The notes beneath the pieces are model-generated. The model was not told where the DNA came from and made no database searches. It worked only from the letters and a program-made list of their open reading frames with translations. 64,000 nucleotides of DNA from positions 62,001 through 126,000 of the forward strand of contig JADNRV010000048.1 of assembly GCA_015499995.1 (NCBI GenBank), read 5' to 3'. The DNA comes from Flammula alnicola (taxonomy: Eukaryota > Basidiomycota > Agaricomycetes > Agaricales > Strophariaceae). Each line of letters starts with the position of its first letter. Position 1 is the first letter of the stretch. Below, one piece after another: positions 34,744 to 45,997 of this stretch. Both the position numbers and the translations under genes were made by a program.

Positions 34744-37139
34744 ATGGCCCTCGCTTTACCCTTGCTCGGGCTCGCTCTTCTCGCCGTTTTCTACAGACTC
34801 TATCGAAGATTCAGCCGTATATCTGTATCTGATATACCAGGACCTGAGCCAGAATCCTTCGTCATTGGTATGCCTACTCATTTACATCATTGGTTAAATC
34901 CATATTCAATTGAGCAGGTAACTTGCGCCAGTATTTCCAGAGTCAAGCTGGAGAGGTATGCCTTCGTCTTGTCCGGTTGGCCAAACTAATCGTCCTGACC
35001 TCACGATTGTTTTGCCATACAAGATTGATTTCAAGTGGCAAGAAGCATATGGCGGTGTCGTCAGGTTTAAAGGTCCTTTTGGAGTGAGATTAACTCTCCT
35101 TGGCCATATCTGATTGTATCCTCATCGTAAATGCCATATCGCAGGAAGACAGGCTTTTAGTGTCGGATCCGAAGGCCCTTCAGTACATATACCATATTTC
35201 TGGTTATAATTTCTCCAAGCAGCCAGAGCGCCGAGAAATGACTCGAATGCTCACGGGAAGGGGGATCGTATGGGCTGAAGGTCTGTGCGAAACCAGGTTA
35301 CCCTGCATAAATTGCGTTAACGCATAACACAATGACAGGTCACGAACATAAAAGACACAGAAAGATCATGAATCCAGCATTCGGTTATGGAGAAATAAAG
35401 GCATATTCCCCAGTCTTCAATCATCACTCTGCGAAGGTGTGTCTACCGCTCTCTCGACCTGGGAATTTGTTGTCGAATGCGCAGAAATAGCTCACCACCA
35501 AATGGAAAGAACATATTCTGGCATCTCCGAACCAAAAATCTGTTTTTGAGGTGTCTTCTTGGTTCGCTCGCTCAACCCTGGATGCTATGGGAGTTGGTGA
35601 GACCAACACTATATATTCTGCAGATATGTACATATCTTTGACACCAAATTCCACGCAGCTGCCTTTGATTACCACTTCGGAACCCTTGACAACGAACTAG
35701 GCAATGTCTATGCAAATCTCTGGTAAGTTTTCTACATCATTCATTATTTCAGGCACACAGCACACAGGCTTACATTGAATAGCGTCGAAGCATTTGGGTC
35801 ATTGTCTGAGAGCGATATTTTCAGGCAAGCTTTGGTTCCATATCTTCCAAAGTTTGTTCTTTCGTATATCAGAGAGCAAGCGCCCAGTCATAGACTCCAA
35901 CAACTGCGACATGCATTCGTGGTAGGCAACAAAGTTGCTAAAGAAATGATCGATTCGAAGTCGAAAGCTCTTTCTGGCGAAATTCAAGGCAATCGCGACA
36001 TCATGAGCTTGTTAGGCAAGTACTTTTCGCTAACGCCGGTGTTATCTGAACATATGACTTATGTCTATTCATAGTCCGTGCGAATGCTTCTGAAAAAGAA
36101 GAGACTAGAATGTCTGAAGAAGAGATGATAGCCCAAGTGCGGTATGTTTTTCAACTTCGCGCGTGAAAGGGCCGTCCATTGACTGATAAATCTTTTCTTA
36201 ACTAGCACGCTCCTTCTAGCAGGATACGAAACGACAGCCACCAGCCTAACCTGGGCAATGCTAGAAATCGCGCGTCATTCTGATGTCCAAGAAAAGCTTC
36301 GACGTGAAATCCGCCAAAAGCAACAAGAAATTCAGGCCCGAGGAGAGACCGAATTCTCTCAAAGTGACTTCGATGCCATGCCTTATCTTACGGCGGTCCT
36401 CAAGGTCTGTTAGCGCTTAACCGTTAGCATGGAAAATCATTCTAACTTAAGTCAGGAATCTCTGCGTTTCCACCCTGTAGTCTATGGCACATACAGGGAG
36501 CCTGTGAAAGACGACGTCCTTCCCCTCTCAAAACCCATTACCACACGTTCTGGGAAAGTGGTCGCTGAAATTCCTGTCCCAAAAGGCATTAAAATAGTTG
36601 CATCTATCAGTGGTTATCACAGGTGAGCTATATGAACACAACGCTGATTTGTCACTTGGTGGACTGACTTGGGATTTTCAGGAATAAAGATGTTTTCGGG
36701 CCAGATTCGCATGTCTACGACCCTGAACGTTGGATTATTCCAGGTCGGGTGAAGAACCTGGCTTCAGTCGGCGTGTATGGAAATCTGCGAGTTATTTTTT
36801 GTTTTGTCAAATGTAACTTCTTTGTTGACCAAGGAACCCTCAAATCAGTCTTTCGTTCGCCGGAGGAGTACGGTCAGTTCCTTATCTTCTAGGTAATCAA
36901 TATACTAATTATTTTCCCACTTAGCTCTTGCATCGGCTGGCGTTTCGCCGTATCGGAACTCCAGGCCTTTATAGTTGAACTTGTCAATAACTTCGAATTT
37001 TCTCTGACGCCAGAAGCGCAAATGGTACGAAGGGAAGCGTGTCTCGTCATGGCGCCTACGATAGAAGGGCAAGTGGAAAAGGGAAACCAACTTCCTTTGG
37101 TCGTTAAAATAGCCGCACTAGAGGACTGAGAAGATTCTT
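34744..37139 (+). CDS. Cytochrome P450 monooxygenase
   Basis: The ATG at 34744 starts a membrane anchor (MALALPLLGLALLAVFYRLY) and hinge (ISVSDIPGPEPESF). The I-helix is LLLAGYETTATSLTWAM, the K-helix ESLRFHP (ExxR) and the PERW region DPERWIIPGR. The heme loop, joined across a 50-nt intron, reads FAGGVRSCIGWRFAVSEL with the axial Cys. Around ten to twelve short introns; those before the heme loop and at LDAMGVAAFDYHFG were checked for phase. Length is about 530 residues. It is an ER-bound class II P450 needing P450 reductase; the substrate cannot be predicted and the subfamily is not assigned. It converges on the PLP-enzyme gene, 229 bp away. All key residues are present. Confidence 0.93.
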
Positions 37140-37368
37140 GTAAAGGTGACCAGTGGGCCTGGCGAATCTTCCACGAACTAAATTCATTTCCTATTTCTTT
37201 AGATTCTACTTGTATTACGTCGAACATGAGAACAAATTAAACAATATGCTGTACATATACATTTTTATTCAAGAAAAAATTGAGGGTTTCGTCGTCTGCG
37301 AGAGATCTTTTATACAGAATACAGATGGCGGAAAAAGATGCGTGTTTGGAGCTTTGTCTTTGTGGTTT

Positions 37369-39424
37369 TTACATGGCCTGGCCGATTTCGGACCTTTGCG
37401 ATTCCATCCATTGTATCCACAGGGCCTTCCGCGAGTGTTCTTGGCCGATGGATGAAGCAAACTTGATGACCCGCCATACGTCTTGGAAATTACTGGCAAG
37501 TCCAAGGCTAATCCTAACGACACCCAACTCCCTGCCCATTCTCTCCTCAAAGTCGGTTAAGGTAACGCCAGGATAGAGGTGTCGCATTTCTTCCTCTATA
37601 CCCAAGATAGCGGCGGCACCACCAGGGTTGCACATGCAACCAGTACGTAAGGATATATTTTGAGTCGATGCAGCGTATTCAATAAATGAGTTCGGGATCA
37701 TCTCCCCTGAAGGCTGTATAGAATGTGTCAGCATGTCGGCGAAATGAAAGGCGATATGGAAAATCTGACATACGTCAATAAATAGCAATGCTAGAATGGA
37801 ACCCGTATCGGCCTGTTCTCCAACGGAACGGAGCCTTCGGGTGGGTATTCGGGACAGAATCTGCACTACAGGCCGACCGGAAGTATCGTGGCGAAGTTTT
37901 GACAGAGAAGACGTCAGATAGATGAGAAGAGACGAAAGTCGGAGAGGAATGAACGGCAAATAGGCGGACAAAAAGCGCAAGCCATTGGTGATAGCTGGTA
38001 GTTGCACGTAGTTAATAGTTCCATCCTAGGGTCTATGAGAACAGTGATCAACGGAACAGCCGAAAAAACATACCTCGAATTGCTCATGCTGATGTTTCGC
38101 CCGGGTAACGATGTTTCCGGGAACTTGCACAACGTCAACGGTACCGCCGGCGAACCACGGGCGTTTCAACTGAGATAGGAACGTCTTCTTGACAATTAAA
38201 GCGCCTACGCCAGTAGGGTATCCGAACATTTTGTAAAAGGATACAGCCATGGCATCAATTGGGTATTCGGAGATATTGACAATGGATGTAGCCGCCAGAG
38301 CTGCGCCATCAACCATTGTATAATAGCCTAGCGATGCTGCGTATTCGACCATGGAGAGCGGGGATTTGCTATTGGAAATGTTGGACTGCGCAGTCAACAC
38401 ATACAAACTGGGGGCGAGGTCTTTGGATTGCGGCCGATTGCGCAAAAGGATATTCTGGTGGGTAAGGGACGAATGAATAACCCGCGAAAGGATTGGCGTA
38501 AACAGCATTTACCTTTGCTGTCGGGATGTCGAAACCACCTTGAGAAGTCGAAGGCACATAGACTGTTCGAGCGCTTCTGAACGTCGCAAATTCTCGAATG
38601 CCATGGACCTATAGGGCCAACTTAAGTTAAATTGACAGATGGATGCGGAACACAGCTTACACTGTTATGAGAATCGGCCCCGATGATGAGATTGCTGCCA
38701 CTTGCAAACGGAAAAGATTCCGCTACGAGTTTCAGAGCCCCGCTGGCATTGGCAGTGAATATGACCGTGTATTCCGAGGACGCCTTGAAGTGCGTTAAAA
38801 CTGCTAGACGTGCCTCGTCTGCGCACTTGAGCGATAGTTTAGAACTAAACATTAGTTAGCATATTTATCTTCCAAAGAAAAGCGCATATACCCACCTGTT
38901 ACTGACGGAGTGGGTGTTACCCAAGATATTGCGGTTGAGGAAATCAGTGTGAACTTTAATCAGGCTCTCTGGATAGATTGCGCCCCCATGTAGTCAACGT
39001 AGGTTTCGCCTGCGCGTTCCAGCCGGCAAAATCAGTTCGACGGAGAGTATCCAAAATCCATGTCAATTGATATCTGTCGAGGTAAAATAAGACGAATTTG
39101 TGTTGTAAATCAGTGAGAAAGGTACCTGGATATTCTCGGAGAAACCCCGCAAAGCGGTTTCTTCATCCGTCTCAAGATGGGGGTGGGTAGGCGTATATGC
39201 GAGGGGAGAAATAGGAGAATAGTGTGGTCGCGATGATCGACGAGGATGAACTTCTCCCTGGACACTAGATTTGAGGACTCCTGAGAGTGGGCGAGGCTAT
39301 CGCTCGAGTCGACAGAGGTACAACCAAGGCCGATATGAGAGAAAATCGCTGAGCGCTTTCGTATAAACGGACGCCCTTTGGTAGCGCTGGAAGAGGGTTG
39401 ATGAGTCGAATTGGAGTTACCCAT
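37369..39424 (-). CDS. Molybdenum-cofactor-sulfurase-like PLP enzyme with several apparent frameshifts
   Basis: This is a class-V aminotransferase/NifS fold of MOCOS type without the MOSC domain. The ATG at 39424 opens MGNSNSTHQPSSSATKGRPF. Conserved boxes include YQLTWILDTLRRTDF, GNTHSVSN, YTVIFTANASGALKLVAESF, GADSHNSV, DGAALAATSIVN, the PLP lysine in VSFYKMFGYPTGVGAL and the persulfide cysteine loop RTGCMCNPGG near the end. The region 38983-39170 cannot be read in one frame: YVDYMG, GGAIYPESLIKVHTDF and LRRTDF are family-conserved but lie in three different frames, each offset by one missing base, two of them at or beside C/G runs. Downstream exons to 37369 are intact. Either assembly errors or a recent pseudogene. 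Native role would be sulfur transfer from cysteine, target unknown. Confidence 0.82.
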
Positions 39425-39934
39425 GTTGTTGGGGATAAAAACAGGCTCTGAGATTTGCAGATATCGCTGGTTTCCGTTTTATATCTGGACAGAAACAGTG
39501 TCCCTGGCCAATGACTTAGATTAACTAGGTCAAAGGCATGATGGACGGTCGGCGGTACTGTGTGGGACAGCGAATGACAGATGGATCTGTCATCAAACAA
39601 AGCGTAACAAGTATCTGGCTTCATTCAAACGAGTTTCACAACACTGCAATTGCAACAAATCCAAAGTAGCCCAGAAGACATAGCAAGTCGGTCGAGACAT
39701 CTTGTTAAAGCTTTATGAAAGCCGATTACAAGAAGGCTTCTATTCTCCACATCGAAAATCGTTCAGTTATTCAAAAGTGCCATCTGGGAGATGGCGGGTT
39801 GACGCTGGTCTATCCTCTCCGGTGACCATAATTATGTCTGACATGTGGAGATACTACTGTCACGAGGCGCGCACGCAGATAGAGCGTAAAAATAGTCGTC
39901 CTCCCCCTTTTTCACAGAGAAATTCGAGTATAAC
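39425..39934. other. Promoter side of the PLP-enzyme gene
   Basis: About 510 bp upstream of the PLP-enzyme ATG with no recognised gene. Confidence 0.35.
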
Positions 39935-40450
39935 TCAGCCAAGGTCGAGATTATTTTGTCGCACCGATTCGAAGACTGATATCCGAGAATAGTGGTATGC
40001 CTCCTGAGACGTCCTATCCTGATTAGTTATGGAGTAGATATTTTTCCTGTTACACGGAGCGTAGAAACATAGCTCAAGGCACCGGTCTTGGATTGTCCAT
40101 CTGATCGCGGCATTGAGATAGATGTCGGAGAACATATGGTACACATGCTGCGTGGGCATTACGTAGAAGATCGATCCACAAGAATTTTTTACAATAGCAA
40201 AGAAACGAAAGCCACCTTTCCCCATAGGACTGAAGGCCAATAGACATGACGCGTCCTGCGATGATGACGGCACTCCGGCAACGTGAGGCCTAAAGGTACG
40301 AGTGAGTTCGTCAATGACGGCATCGTATAAGGCGGGCACATACTCGCGGACAAATACGGGGTCATTCTTATGATCTATAAAGAGCATCGTGTTCACACAA
40401 GGCGGTGCCAATCGCAGCATGACAGTGATCCTCAGAAATGAAATGTCCAT
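39935..40450 (-). CDS. Hypothetical single-exon protein, 171 aa
   Basis: An uninterrupted frame from ATG at 40450 to the stop at 39935. It reads MDISFLRITVMLRLAPP, then DPVFVREYVPALYDAVIDEL, AFSPMGKGGFRFFAIV and IRWTIQDRCLELCFYAP. Mixed composition with plausible helices and strands, but no family recognised and no supporting context. It may be a fragment of a larger former gene or a chance ORF; length alone is its main support. Confidence 0.35.
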   Translation of the reverse strand: MDISFLRITVMLRLAPPCVNTMLFIDHKNDPVFVREYVPALYDAVIDELTRTFRPHVAGVPSSSQDASCLLAFSPMGKGGFRFFAIVKNSCGSIFYVMPTQHVYHMFSDIYLNAAIRWTIQDRCLELCFYAPCNRKNIYSITNQDRTSQEAYHYSRISVFESVRQNNLDLG

Positions 40451-42479
40451 CGCAGAGCCTTGAAATCTGGGTCGAGAAAGGCACTAGAGCGAGATTACTT
40501 CCACTTAGACAAGATCAAAATTCGACCTGCCTCCGAGATAACAGTATAGAGAGAGTGGGTCAGTTCCGGTTCCGGTAGGTGTATCCGGAATGCCATTTCG
40601 GTTAGATGAGATGACAGCCGAGCATGCCTTCTCTTTGCTAGTCCCCAGCGAGAGAAATAGGAAGAAACATGCACCAGAAGACGAAGGGAACCTTAAGTGT
40701 CACGCAGGGAGAAGCGCGATGCATTCCTCCAGGATCGACGGCAATGGGTGGTCGCCCTTCTACTCGAGTAGTATAGTACCGGAATGCCCCGGAGTTGAGA
40801 GCGCTGCTATGACCAAGCCAGGAGCACTGAAAACAAACAAGCGCCCTAGGTAGGAAATGTGGGCCCCATAAGCCGAGAGTTCCTGGCACGGCATGTTAGC
40901 TGTGGTGCTAGTTGAGACGTGGAATTCTGCGCAGACGACTCGAACAATAGCTTCAACACTTACAATGTTAATGCAATTTGACCCACTACAGCTGTGCCGA
41001 TTTTCCACTGCTTTGGTCGTGAATAAAGCCATAAATGGGCGCTTGTTATTCGTTCGAGAAAGAGGATGTCCAATGTCAAATAGAATTCACGCTGCTTCAC
41101 GATGGATGATGGTTCAAAAGTTCAAATTCAAATTTCAAGCGTTCAACAACGCAACCATGTGCTTGTTTCTGTTATCTCGAGAAGCCAAAAGCCTCTTTCC
41201 CACGCTAGTTTATTGCTGATCGGAGTGCCGCCGGGCCACGGAGAAGACGACTGAATACAACGTCCGACATACTCTCATTCTAATCACCCACTGACGATTT
41301 ATCACTAGACCAATTAAGTGTGATGTACATAGCCTTGAAACAGCTTGAAACTCGCTTTAAACCTGAGCATGTCCGAGTCCGATCATATCATGCCAACCTC
41401 CGCTCTGTGGCGCCGACTCCGGGCGCGCGCCACAAGTGTTCCTAATTTCCTCGGAATGCTAATCGGAATGCCAGTTGATTGCATATTCGGAGCTGGTTTC
41501 GGAGATTAGCTGATCGTGGGCCCTACATATTATATGTGTTGGGGCGTCCTTGCTTGGCTGTCCTGATTTGTGTAGCAAGTTCGTAAATCATGAATGGTTG
41601 CGTATGCACAGTGACATCCTTCAAAATCCCTCGGATTCAAGGTTTGCAAAATTCGGAGGATACCAAACCAGCGCGATCATCTTAAAGTGCTCCACTTTCA
41701 ATCACAGTTCAACAATCACCCATCGTAGATGACATTTGTACATAGGTTGAACAGGTGCTGACTAAATGTTCTTTCAATCAGCATGCCATTCTCCATTGCA
41801 GCCTTTGAAAAGAAGGGTGCCAGTGGCGTAGCAGATGATTTAAGTTACATTTTAACACTACAGATGTAATTCGTTTTAAAGGAGGCTAAGTTCAAGTTTC
41901 GTCCGGGATAATAATTCAGAAACTTTGAAATGATAATCACATCCTGGTACACGGACCTCATCTAATATATATCTAATAAGTACAATCCAACGACGATCTC
42001 GGTCGAAGTCCAATTTGGATCCTTGTTGGTTGCTTGTTGGTTCGCTGAGACTCCAAAATATCGCGAAGTTCCGGAGCTCCCGAAATCAAATTGATTGGAC
42101 GAACTTTGGTGATCGGTGGCTTGTGAGCGAATATTTACTTGGAAGTATGACTTTACCTTATCTTTTAACTTGCGGTAAAGTAGTTGGTATATATGTACTC
42201 GAGTAAATACTTAGGCGCCGAGGACAGATGAGCTGCTTTTAGAACATTTGCTTACGTAATAAAGATCAATAAATTTGCATCTCCGTGTAAGGCAGCTTCG
42301 TGAATAACAACCATACCCCCAGACATACCCTTGGACTGAGAAATCTGGATATTTGTATGTTCATTTCATCCATATTCTACTTCTGTAGCGCTTGATCTTC
42401 ATTTTGAATCCTGGTTTAAGGGATCCTCAATTTTAGAGCCATCCGATTGTATCTCCAGTTCTAGAACCGCAATAGCTGC
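40451..42479. other. Gene-poor intergenic region
   Basis: About 2 kb with only short frames (up to about 108 codons at 40893-41219) that lack motifs, splice structure or start context. No terminal inverted repeats, LTRs, transposase motifs or tRNA genes seen. The distal end contains the promoter of the pseudouridine synthase gene. Confidence 0.4.
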
Positions 42480-44805
42480 ATGTCCTTGTCGAACACGACA
42501 CGGCTCAGCTGTATTTCAAGAAGACTCAAAATTCATCTCCCGATTATTCCAGCCTCTGGGCAAGAACAGTTTCAGCAAACCGCCTACAGTCTTCTACGAT
42601 CAGCTTTTATGGCCGACCAACTTGAACAGTTTAAACCGAAGGAGGTCAATGGCCTCAAGAAGATACCTCCATACTGGTACCCATATACGACCATGACGAA
42701 GATGCGTTGGATTGGAAGGGAGCTTTTGGAAGTTGTTTCCACTGAATTTCGTGATAGGTCGATGGAATACTATGTGAGTCGGATTACTGTCGATATATAC
42801 TTCTTCGATACTCAAGAGGTTGCAGAGATATGCATTGGAATCTGGAGTTACTACCGTCAACGGAAGGATAGCCAAGCCAGATACCATTCTGCGTGATGGA
42901 GACCGCGTCGAGTGAGTTCACAGTCTTGTTGAATCCTTCGATCTCCCTAAAGTCAATACAACGTCTAAAGAAACATCGTCCACCGACATGAACCACCAGT
43001 TACCTCAACGCCTGTCAAAATTCTCCTTCATGACGTGGAACGCGAGTTCATCGTAGTCGACAAACCGGGCAGCATCGTTCGTTCGTCTTGGCAATCTTCA
43101 CCTTCGTTTCCTGTCTGACAGATCTCACGACAGCCGGTGCATGCGTCTGGACGCTACAATCGCAATTCCCTCATCGAGATTCTCGTTGACGACTTTGGGT
43201 ATACGAAATGTTATCGTATGTGAAGACAACTCTCGTTCCGCCTACGGCAACTAATTTTTGGACAGCCATCAACCGACTAGATCGACTAACATCAGGATTG
43301 ATGATCATCCCATTATCAGCCGCTCGTGCCAGAGATCTAACATCAGAGTTCACTGCTGGTACTGTGCGCAAAGAGTATGTTGCACGTGTTAAAGGCCGAT
43401 TCCCTTCGTGAGTCCTTTTCGCATTATTCATCTTAGCAGTTACTCATGGAGTTTCTAGAGAAGAGGTTATTTGTGAAGAACCCCTTCTCACAGTGGATCG
43501 TCAGATGGGATTGAACGTAGTCCATCCACAGGGAAAGGTCAGTAGCGCACTGCTTTCCAACAGAATTTCTGACTCATTTGTTACAGAGTGCAAAGACAGT
43601 TTTTAATCTTATTCATTATGACGCAAACACAGACAGCAGCGTTGTTAGATGTATGGTCTTGCCATACCTTAAACACATTATATTTTTGCTCATTTTTTGT
43701 CAGGTCGACCCTTTACAGGAAGATGTAAGCTTGTCTACTTGGATCTATATCGACCCCCAGACTTATACGAAATACAGCACATCAACTTCGTGTCCATCTG
43801 CAATTTTTGGGACATTCTATAGCAAATGATCCTGTTTACTCTGATAAACGAATATGGGTCAGTGTTTTTATGCCTCTCTCATTTCATGAACTTTATTCAA
43901 CGAAATGATCGTGCAGGGCGAGAACATAGGCAAAGGAGGAATCGACACTACTCCCAGCGACGATCGCGAGGCACCAGCACCCCCGACCCATCTTCAAGGA
44001 CTCGTAGATAGCCAAGGCAGCCCAGAATCTCTCAGAAAATCTAAAGCTGAAGCACCCGGAGACGGAAATATGGCTCCAAAGCTGCTTCCTCGCGAAACAG
44101 GGGAGGACATTGGCATGGGCTCGCCAGTGCCGCTCTCACGCGAGGCCGTGAGGGTCATTACTCGCCTCAGAAATATGAAGGTAGGTTAAAGGTTGTTCTG
44201 AAAATCGAGTCATTCTTCATTGTTTATTGCAGGACGAAGATGAGGATTGGAGTAGGTGGAGAGATGTGGTTTTCCGCGCAAAAGGAGTTATGCGGCCGAG
44301 CAACATGGTGATTAAGCCACCCCCGCCACAAAACAGAAGAAAGAGAGGAGGAAAAGCCGAGACTGTGACCCTCCGTCCATCTTGGAATAAGCCCATCGCC
44401 TCGGAATCTGCAACGCTGGAGGCATCCACACCGAATGCAGAACTCTCTCCTCCCGAACCTGCAACAACCCCTTCCGCAGCCAGTTCTGCTGCAGACCTAG
44501 TCATATCGGAGCGCCTCGCCGCCGAAGACCTCACGACAGCGAGCATAGAAGAACCTTCTCCGCCCCAAATCACGCTAGAAGACGCACTGGAACAGGTCGC
44601 GAGCGCTCCCGCGACCGGTATAGAGTGTGCCACTGATTCGGAGCAGATTTACTGTCCCGAGTGCTACCTACCTCTCCACCCTGACCCTAAACCAGAAAAG
44701 CTCTACATCTTCCTGCACGCGCTAAAGTACACTACCAGCCTAGGAGCTTTCTCGACACAGATGCCGGATTGGGCAGCGGAAGGGTGGGAATGGGACCAGT
44801 CATAG
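42480..44805 (+). CDS. RluA-type tRNA pseudouridine synthase (Pus8/Pus9/Rib2-like)
   Basis: The core runs from an S4-like start ([19 protein letters not shown], [18 protein letters not shown]) to the catalytic loop [16 protein letters not shown] with the essential Asp, then [21 protein letters not shown], and [20 protein letters not shown] joined across an intron, then [13 protein letters not shown] long disordered segment precedes the conserved tail [20 protein letters not shown], which is typical of fungal Rib2/Pus9 relatives. No deaminase domain is present, so the role is probably pseudouridine-32 formation in tRNA. Two in-frame starts exist: 42609 ([15 protein letters not shown]) and 42480, which adds an Arg-rich, acid-poor leader resembling a mitochondrial presequence. 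It converges on CWC15, with stops 77 bp apart. Confidence 0.9.
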
Positions 44806-44881
44806 TTTTCTGACGTAGCTTACTTTCTCGTATTTTGAATAACACATAATATATATTGCGGGTATAGTACAGTACAGCGAA

Positions 44882-45905
44882 TTACTGGCAAAAGCAATGT
44901 GTTATTAAAAGAAAGACAGTTGTTTGGATGAGAAAATCTTACCTTGATGAATTTGGCCATGAATTTTCTATGGGAAAAGGTGTCAGTTTCCCGCTCTCGA
45001 ACAAGGAGATCAAGAACGAACTTATGGAATTCCGTCCGCAATAAATCGTTCACAAAGTTTCCTTGACTAGTCTTCGCTGTCATAGCTTGGTTCTTGAATA
45101 TCAAATCTGAAGGAGAGGAGTCAGTCGATGTGTTGAACCCTAAATAAACCACCTAACCATCGTCCCAGCGTTTCTTCACCTGGAAAGTTCCAGGCACTGT
45201 TGTGCTCACACCTCCTGGTGTTTGTTGACCCAGGGCCGCGGCAAGGTTAAGCAAAGGATTGGAAGTAGCAATCTCTGCTTCACGAGATGCGGCTTCACTT
45301 GCGGATTGTTCAGAGTCTTGCCGTGCCTTTTCCTCTGCACGTTCGCGCTTGATCTTCTCGAGCTCTCGCAGGAGCTCAGCAGTGTCGTCCTCCTCATCTG
45401 ACTCCTCTTCACTGTAAATCATGTTAGGATGTAAGGTTTACCTCCGAAAAGACGTTGAACCAACCTTTCATCCTCGTCCTCATCTTCCTTGTCCTTGTCC
45501 TCGTCAGACTCCTCGTCATCCTTGTCCAGTTCCATTGCTTCCTGTAGCAGCTTTCTCCTCTTGTGAGTCTCTTCATCGGCCTCTCCAGGTGTATCTTCCA
45601 AGAGCGGTGGCTTGCCCTCCGCCTTCCTCTTCTTATTCCGCGCCTCTTGCTCAGCGGCAAGGAGCTCCGCGCGCAAATCCCGCTTCTTAACCTCGTCAGT
45701 CGAGGTCTGGCCGACTTGACTATGTAACGCGAGAAGAAATTCATGGAGGTCAGCATAGTTTAAGTCATGTATGAGAATGTGTATTTGCGAACCGGAATTT
45801 CATCTTCGTGTGCGCGGCCATGTCTCGCACGGAAAACTGCCGCGAGCCACCTTTGACATCCTTCGCCTGTGCGGGATCCCATGTCGGCCTGTGAGCTGTA
45901 GACAT
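44882..45905 (-). CDS. CWC15: Spliceosome component Cwc15/Cwf15
   Basis: The ATG at 45905 opens [20 protein letters not shown] and continues through [18 protein letters not shown], the highly conserved N-terminal box. Middle exons are acidic and Lys-rich ([18 protein letters not shown], an Asp/Glu run, [20 protein letters not shown]). The C-terminal box is [48 protein letters not shown]. After FIK a 58-nt intron (44885-44942) is followed directly by TAA, so the last coding exon is only the stop codon. Without splicing the frame would add about 40 unrelated residues. About 240 residues, the family norm. Cwc15 is a core part of the Prp19-associated complex in active spliceosomes. Confidence 0.94.
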
Positions 45906-45997
45906 TGTAGTGAAAGTAGCAAAGGGTATTTGGAGAAAGCAGAGGAGTCTCAGACGAAGTGTGTTTAGTCAGTTCTATTTCTAGTAATATTTTCCCA

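Noticed and set aside
39265..39624. 119-codon minus frame overlapping the start of the PLP-enzyme gene
   Set aside because: Out of frame with the conserved segments, starts with a non-ATG codon and has no family resemblance; an antisense-frame shadow.
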